From positions 52,948,001-53,012,000 of the forward strand of contig OX419757.1 in the NCBI GenBank assembly GCA_948567375.1: DNA of 64,000 nt, in the 5' to 3' direction. Shown piece by piece: positions 57,170-64,000 of this stretch. Source of the stretch: Lunularia cruciata. Its lineage: Eukaryota; Streptophyta; Marchantiopsida; Lunulariales; Lunulariaceae. Under the pieces are notes generated by a model. It did no database searches. It worked only from the letters and a program-made list of their open reading frames with translations, and was not told the origin of the DNA. Position 1 is the first letter of the stretch, and every line of letters begins with the position of its first letter. A program made the position numbers and the translations under genes.

Positions 57170-58060
57170 AGCTATGGCGGCAATACCAAACGTTATCCTT
57201 GCAATGAAACAACAAATCGAGCATCTTACTCAATTGTTGGATGAATGAGACCAACAATGACAAGAACATATAGAGAGAGAGCTAGTTTGAGATGTAGAAG
57301 ATTGCATTTGATTTCCGAAACCCAAGGTGTTTGAAGGCAATAATTTTTTTGGCACAATGGAGAATTTTTTGTTTCACTACAAACGTTACTTTGAAGCCAC
57401 CAATCTTCAAGATGAGTGGAAACAAATTCTCTTGACTTCTAGCCAATTGGATGGTGTGGCAAAAATTTGATGGCGATTTTGAGTGGAGCAAGCTGAACGA
57501 CAGACTGTTACACCAATTTTGACATGGGTAGAATTCAAGGATGCAATAGTTGATCAATTTCAAACTATAAATGTCACTTGAGCCGCACAAGATAAATTGG
57601 TGGAGTTGAAGTAGATTGGCTCAATAAGGAGCTACATGACACAATTTTAGAACATCATCATGCAAATTCTAGATATCCAAGAAGATGAAGTTCTGGATCA
57701 ATTTGTGCAAGGATTGAAGTAACAAACCAAATTGAAAGTAACCATGTGGGAGCCACACAACATAGAAGAAGCCATGCAATTGGTTGAGCGTTTTGATTCC
57801 TTTGTTGTGACAACTTAGTCTTGACCTTGACCTACACAAAGCGTACCAATACACTACGCATGAGTGGAAGAACCGGTACCAATGGAGATTGATGTTATCC
57901 AACAAAGACCACTTGGTATAGCGGATAGAGAAAGCTTGCGACAAAATGGAGGTTGCTTTTATTGTCGCCAAGTTGGACATTGCATTGCTAAATGTCCACT
58001 TAGGTGACCTTAACAAGTTGCCTAGATAGAGTCTATAGAACAAAATGATCAAGGAAACAA
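57170..58060 (+). pseudogene. gag of copy E, degenerate
   Basis: Collinear with copies A and C. Intact zinc knuckle CFYCRQVGHCIAKC at 57954-57995. Stops such as TGA and TAG interrupt the frame before and after it. Confidence 0.75.
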
Positions 58061-58139
58061 AGAATCCTAGTAGGAGATTTTGAGTCGCCTACTAGGAGCT
58101 TGATTAGTTCCAATGGGATTGAAGGCTCAACCTATGCAA

Positions 58140-61100
58140 GTTTGCTTCACTTGCAAGGTATTATATCTAATCGTGGTTATAGGATTTTTGTTGATTTTGG
58201 AAGTTTGGAGAATTGCATGTTTATGCAAGTAGCAAAGGAATTGGGAATTCCTATCAAGCCATCAAGGAAGTAGATTGATGATGGTGGATAATAGATAGGG
58301 TTCTGCATTCCGTACCTCACATCCTATTACCTTCAAGATTGGGAAGGAGTATTTTGAGTGTATGAGGTTTGTAGTGGCACCCCTACACTATGATATCATT
58401 CTGGATCTACCTTGGCTTGAACGTCATAAGGTTCAATTTGATTGGACCCGATGACAAATTCAAGTACAACACCAAGGTAGGAATTTCCAACTAGGTTGTC
58501 TAGCATCTTTGAGTAAGACATCTAAGAATAGTTAGTCCCAAGATGGAAAGTTTGTCAAGAAGGTAGCAATAGGCAAACCTTGAAGGGAGATGAGTCCCAA
58601 GATGGGAAGTTTGCCAAGAAGGCAACCATGGAGCAAGCTTGGAAGAGAGATGAGTCATTGGAAGGGAAGTTGGCTAGTAAAGCAGCCATAGAGCAAGCTT
58701 TGGAGGAAGATAAGTTTGTATTTGCGGTGTGGATCAAGCCAATTGCACAAGAATAATCTAAGGAGTGCCAAGAGCCTCATCAAGCAATGGTTGATCGGAT
58801 TGTTTAGGAGTTTGCGGATGTGTTTTTGGATGATTTGCCAAAGGGATTACCCTTTGATTGAGGTATGCCCTTCAAGATTGAGTTATTACCATGGAGTACT
58901 CTAGTAAGTAGACCAATCTATTGGCTCTCACCAAAGGAGTTGGAGGAGTTGCAAATAAGATTTATAGAGTTGTTGGAGAAGGACTTCATACAACATAGTA
59001 CCTCTCCGTGGGGAATACCGGTACTATTTGTTCCAAAGAAGGATGGAGGACTTCATTTTTGTATTGATTATCATGGGCTCAATAAGCAAACCGTGAAGAA
59101 TGCATATCCCTTGCCTTGGATCAATGACTTGCTTGATCAACTAAGTGGAGCATGCTACTTTTCCAAGTTGGATCTTTGTAATAGCTATTGGCAAATTCCT
59201 ATTGATAAAGAGGATGTGCAAAAGACTGCCTTTTGCACAAGGTATGGGCATTTTGAGTGGAGAGTTCTACCTTTTGGACTCACTAATGCTCTAGTAGTCT
59301 TCATGGATCAGATGCATTGGGTGTTGGATAGACTATTGGATCAGTCCATGGTGGTGTTCTTGGATGATATCTTAATCTATAGTAAGAAAGAGGAAGAACA
59401 CATGGATCATGTGCGAGAAGTCCTAAGATGACTATAATTATGGAAATTTTATTGCAAGAAGAGAAAATCAAGGCCATTACTGATTGGCCTACCCCGAAGG
59501 ATGCTATAGAAGTACAAGCATTCAATGGATTGGTCGGTTTTTACCAACGGTTCATCCACTATTATGCTCATGTGGATGCATCATTGATTGAACTCTTGGG
59601 AAAAAGCTTGAGCTTCCAATGGACCACCAAGCATGAAGAAGCATTCCAAAATTTAAAGCATATGGTGTCTTCAAGACCCATTCTTCAACCATATGATCCT
59701 CAACTACCTTGTGTGGTTGATTTTGATGCTTCTAACTTTGCAATTTGAGTTGTGTTACAACAAGAATTCCTAGATGGACTATATCCCATTTCCTTTGTGT
59801 CTTGCCGACTAAATACAGCTGAAAGAAATTACTCTACTCGAGATCAGGAACAACTTGCAATGGTATATGCCACCAAGGTATGGTGGCATTATCTCTTGGG
59901 GAAACAAGTGATCATGCAAACTGATCACAAGCCATTGTTGTAGACCTTACACTTGGAACATATGAAGAGTCAACATCATTGTTTGACATCAAACTTGAGT
60001 ACAAACCAGGTCGGTTTCATGTCATCCTTGATGCTCTATCACGATGACCTGATTTGAAGTCTGTTCCTCTCATCACGGTGGCAATTACGACAATGTCAAT
60101 TGACTCCAAGGTCCATAACAAGTTTTGGTCAGCTCTACAACAAGATCCCTTCTTCCAAATGGTACATGGTCATTTGACAGCAAGCGATAACAAGTACAAC
60201 ACCTTCTCCTTCAAAGAAAGCCTTATATTCCATGCGGACCGAATCTATGTTCTAGCCAAATGTGATCTTTGACCTGTGCACCTTCAAGAATCCCATGGTC
60301 TACCAATAGCTGGTCACACGAGGGTGGATAAGACCTTGTGTACCCTCCAACACCAATGGTGGTGGCCCAACATGACACAAGATGTACGAGAGTTTGTTTG
60401 ATTGTGTGAGAGCTATCAACGTAACAAGGCCAGTAACCAAAATCCAAGTAGACTCCTTCAGCCACTTCACATTCCAACTACTCATAGGGAACATGTGAGC
60501 TTAGATCTCATCACCTCCTTGCCCAAGACACAACAAGGTCACACAACAATTGTGGTGTTTGTGGATAATCATAGTAAGCAAATCCATTTGGCACTAACGG
60601 TTGATATTGTGGATGCTCCAACCTTGGTGCAACTCTACTTCAATAATGTATTCAAACATCATGGGATACCACGTGTACTCATCTCCGACCGTGATCCTTG
60701 CTTCACCGGAAAGTTTTGGCAAGCCCTCTTCCAGATACTTGGCACCAAGCTTGCTTTTACCACAACCTATTATCCTCAAACTGATGTACAAACTGAATGT
60801 GAAAATTGCACCTTGGAGGATATACTTTGTGCCTTTGTCAACATTCACCATACCAATTGGGATGAATGTCTTGCAGCTACGGAGTTTGCATACAACAATT
60901 CTAAACATGCAAGCACTGGATTCTCTCCTTTCTTTCTCAATTTGGCCAAGATCCACTTGTCCCAAATTCTCTTCTTGCTCCTCCTTTGTCTCAAGTCCCT
61001 CATACTTCAACCTTTTTGACCACCATATCCGAATCTCTCCAACAAGCCAAATCTCACCTCCTTGTTGCTCAAAATCATCAAAAGCAATATGCAAACCACC

Positions 61101-61580
61101 ATCATCGTGATCTCACCTTTGAAGTCAGTGATAAAGTTATGTTATCCTCTAGTAATCTACCCCTCCCACTTGATACCCAAGTTTGTAAACTTGCCCCTAA
61201 TTAGATAGGACCTTTTGATGTCACCCAAATTGTCTCTCCTGTTGCTTATTGACTTGCCTTGCCTTGTCATATACGCATCCATCCTATCTTTCATGTTTCC
61301 AAGTTGAAACCCTTTGTTCCTAATCCCTCTTCTTTTTCCTCTTGAGTCCAACCTCCTCCTTTCCCTCTCCCAATCAATGATCATGAGGAGTACGAAGTTG
61401 ATCATATCCTTGCACGTGGCCACATCCAACACAGACACCGACAACATATGGAGTACAAGGTCCTTTAGAAAGGGTATCCCTTTCATGATGCCACATGGTA
61501 ACCGCCTTCTTACCTCCAGAATGCACAGATGGCCATCTAGGAGTTTGAAGCTTCAATGGCAACGAGGACGTCACCAACTA
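58140..61580 (+). pseudogene. pol of copy E (protease to chromodomain), nearly complete but interrupted
   Basis: The protease site reads VDFGS near 58190 (Ser of DSG changed to Phe). RT is open at 58865-59431 with [48 protein letters not shown] and the intact catalytic FLDDILIYS. A TGA follows at 59429, and a deletion of about 80 bp near 59458 removes the next linker segment. RNase H at 59428-59943 keeps DASNFAI then TGA. Integrase at 60402-61019 keeps CESYQRN, VDNHSK, SDRDPCFTGKFW, YPQTDVQTE and AYNNSKHASTGFSPF; DGQTE is DVQTE here. The chromodomain at about 61376-61500 has TAG and TAA in place of Trp- and Glu-region codons. Confidence 0.87.
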
Positions 61581-61594
61581 GCGGTGGGGAGATA

Positions 61595-62009
61595 TGTAAC
61601 AATATGGAGCTTAGTGACATAGTTAGTAAGGTTAATGAAGTAAAGGATAAGCCAAATTAGCCTAGAAGCATCTAGGAAGCTTCTTGGGAAGCTTCTCAAC
61701 TAGTCAACTTAGGCCCCAAGCAGGTAGCTTCTAGAAAGAAACTTCTAGAAGCTTCTAACTAGCTTAGCTTGCACGCCAAGTAGGTTGCTTCTAAAAGGAA
61801 ACTTCTTGAGAAACTTCTTGGTTAACTTGGCTTGCACTCTAAGAAAGCAGCTCAAGGAAGCTTCTTGAGAAGCTTCTCAAGGGCCTTGTATGCTACCTAT
61901 AAATACAAAAGCCAAAGCTCATACTAGGCATTTGGAGTTTTCCCTCATTCAAGCATCCCAATGTGAGCTTGCATTCTCCTATTTCTCTCCTTGGTCTTGG
62001 TCTTTTACA
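61595..62009 (+). repeat. 3' LTR of copy E
   Basis: TGTAACAATATGGAGCTTAG to CTTTTACA, 415 bp, preceded by the purine-rich GCGGTGGGGAGATA. Carries TTCTAGAAGCTTC at 61743-61755 and a TATA box near 61899. Confidence 0.92.
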
Positions 62010-63743
62010 ATATCCCTTCCACATCATCTTCCCCTTAAAGGTATAGTTTCCCTCAAGTTGTAAGGTAATCAATCATCTACCTCCTATCTTCACTATTGAT
62101 TGAATATTTCTACACTTTTCTTGGTTAAGTCCTACAAGGAAAAAGAGAAAAAGTGTACTTTGGAAAGTGGTGAGCCATCACAAAAGCATTCTACAATATG
62201 AAGGTAATGGTATTAGGAAATTGATGAGGTTTGACACAACCTCAATGACTATTCCCTCTACCTTTGAGGTTGAGCTTATTGCTCAAGTGTTAAGGCTACA
62301 AGCGTTCCAATGAATTGCAATCATCAATATAACTAAAATTTCTTTGTTAAATGTTAAGTTTCTCTATTATTCATGTATGATTTTACTCTCATGTGCCTTG
62401 AATATAAGTTCTTAGTGTTATTGATGAAATAAGTATTTCTTCATATTTTTACCTTGATCCATTGACTTTGATTGGTATAAAATTCAATGCAATTAAAAAG
62501 AACACCTCTTTTTCTTTATACTTTTACCTAATGGCTAAGAGAGAATCATCACCATCACAATTTCAATTATTTGTTATTATCCTATCAATGTTGTATCTAT
62601 TTACATCATCACTCCTTCTTACTATGTTAGCTACTACCTTTATTTTGACCCTATGCGTTAATACTTGTATGTACATTGTTGAGATCTTTCTGATAACAAA
62701 CTTTGACTTTAACAAGTCTCTTGCAAATTTGCAACTAAAATTTACTACTTCCTTTTGAAGTACATATTTCCACTTACTTACAACAAAAATGTATGACCAA
62801 TGAAAATTCCAAGGTAGACACTTCCAAATCTCATGTGTTAGCAAACACATCTGATTGTCAACATTGAGCCAAGGAAAAACCAAAAGGCCTCTTCTATCAA
62901 AGGAATTTTAATTCTTGCTCATGGATACTTCTCAAAAGTAATGCATTGAATACTTAATAGAAATGTTTGATACATGAAGGTAGTTAGATTAAAAACATAT
63001 AGTCCAAAGGATTCTAATCACTAGTCAACCTTTGGGTGTCCTTGTGGTCTACTTATGTAGGTTAGACTCAAATTCTTCATGGTCAAAGATAACAAGTGCT
63101 AATGAATCCATGACATTTGCTCAAAGAACTCCTTCTAATACTCATTTAGTTCATTATGATTGGTGAGAGTATAAGGGAATACTTACTCAACAACTTCAAT
63201 TTCTCTAGCTTAGGTGTATGAAATCAAGCAATGTCTTGTTGCCAATCCTAAACCCAAAGCTTGGTCTATTGGCACAATTTGTATACCAAGCAACTTAGGG
63301 TTGCATCCAAAAGCATATACTATATCTAGTTTGGGTGATATTATGGGTGATGGATGAGGTCACTCATTAGTGTTTTTTCTTCCATCTTTCCTTCATCTGA
63401 GTATATTATCATACTTAGAACCTTGGTTCTATTTCACATTCCTCTTTCTCTTCCAATATTTCCTCTTTTTTCTATCCAAGGCACCTAAAGAGACTTTATC
63501 TTAACTTCAATTCTAAAATCTTACTTCCCAATCGATGTTCTTCTTTCTCTTTCCTTCAATTTTATTCTCATTTTTTTGCACTTTTGAAATATCATTCGAA
63601 CCACCATTCTAGAATCTAGGTTAAATTTTGAACTTCTTTTTTTGTTTTCCTTTCTTTATTCTCAAAGTTCCGCCTCTTTACATTATATTCTTTGGATCAT
63701 TCTAGAATCTAGGATCAAAGTTTATCTTCAACATCTTGTAAAT
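62010..63743. other. AT-rich spacer, nothing identified
   Basis: Resumes the sequence interrupted at 56554. No coding frame with recognisable motifs; the small ORFs near 62462-62883 overlap on opposite strands and lack features. Confidence 0.4.
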
Positions 63744-64000
63744 TAAACTCTCCCTTTCTCAAATTTTAAACTCTTTCAAGTTTCTACACTAAATCTTTAT
63801 TCTAGAATCTTGGTTGCAAGGTTATTTTCTTTTTGTACTTTTTCCTACTTCAAAATTTCAAATCATCTATTAAACTCTTCCTTTCTCAAATCTTAAGCTC
63901 TTGCAAGTTTCTACACTAAATCTAAATCCTAGAATTTTGGTTGCAAGATTATTGTCTTTTTTTTACTTTTCTCTATGTCAAAATTTAAATCTTCTAATCT
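63744..64000. repeat. 127-bp tandem repeat, running to the window edge
   Basis: TAAACTCTCCCTTTCTCAAA starts at 63744 and TAAACTCTTCCTTTCTCAAA at 63871. Both are followed by CAAGTTTCTACACTAAATCT and TTGGTTGCAAG. TTCTAGAATCTAGG phrases at about 63608 and 63700 suggest older units upstream. The array may continue outside the window. Confidence 0.8.

Larger units (their letters stand above)
56555..62009 (+). mobile_element. LTR retrotransposon, chromovirus family 1, copy E, TSD ATATC
   Basis: A 5455-bp element with perfect ATATC at 56550-56554 and 62010-62014. It has the best-preserved pol of family 1 (RT open for 188 codons, integrase open for 205 codons). The 5' LTR (348 bp) is shorter than the 3' LTR (415 bp) because of an internal deletion. 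Stops in gag, RNase H and chromodomain still prevent a continuous polyprotein. Confidence 0.94.

Noticed and set aside
60594-61094. 166-codon minus-strand ORF and similar antisense ORFs at 35816-36397 and 48389-48838
   Set aside because: Antisense shadows of the integrase region, recurring because the three family 1 copies are related; no independent motif.

Overview
The window looks like nuclear DNA of a land plant or close streptophyte relative. The glycine-cleavage T protein is of the plant mitochondrial type, the retrotransposons are plant-style chromoviruses primed by initiator tRNA-Met, and the MLF-family gene has six short-exon GT-AG introns. A classical cAMP-dependent protein kinase regulatory subunit (PKA-R) is also present. 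As far as I know, seed plants with non-motile sperm lack one and flagellate-sperm lineages keep it, so I infer a bryophyte, lycophyte, fern, charophyte or similar. The species cannot be named from this sequence.

Positions 1-7100 are gene-dense. A coiled-coil protein gene on the minus strand (start codon at 1544) runs off the left edge. About 1.5 kb away, PKA-R (3048-4154) is transcribed divergently. Next come tRNA-Ala(AGC) at 5334-5406, a 173-bp tandem duplication, and an uninterrupted T-protein gene (5871-7091).

Positions 7100-26700 are AT-rich and repetitive. They hold two diverged copies of a dispersed repeat of about 1.1-1.4 kb, several tandem repeats, a long TA microsatellite, a solo LTR with a perfect 5-bp target-site duplication (TSD), LINE (non-LTR) remnants and a decayed reading frame of unknown origin. 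One split gene, an MLF (myeloid leukemia factor) homologue on the minus strand, occupies 26752-29767. I reconstructed its seven exons by matching splice sites, phase and family motifs.

Positions 31500-62000 are dominated by five LTR retrotransposons of two chromovirus families. Family 1 (plus strand) is at 31562-37178, 45201-49911 and 56555-62009. Family 2 (minus strand) is at 37995-44303 and 51749-56268, and the solo LTR at 17042-17786 also belongs to it. Each element ends at a 5-bp target duplication; five are perfect and one has a single mismatch. All pol genes are broken, mostly by stop codons that look like C-to-T changes. Two of the elements sit inside an older minus-strand coding remnant.

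The most notable observation is that family 1 LTRs carry clusters of perfect heat-shock-element-like arrays (GAAnnTTCnnGAAnnTTC) upstream of a TATA box. This suggests a heat-responsive retrotransposon family analogous to, but unrelated in type to, the copia element ONSEN. The PKA-R has an RI-like pseudosubstrate and both cAMP cassettes but no room for a docking/dimerisation domain.
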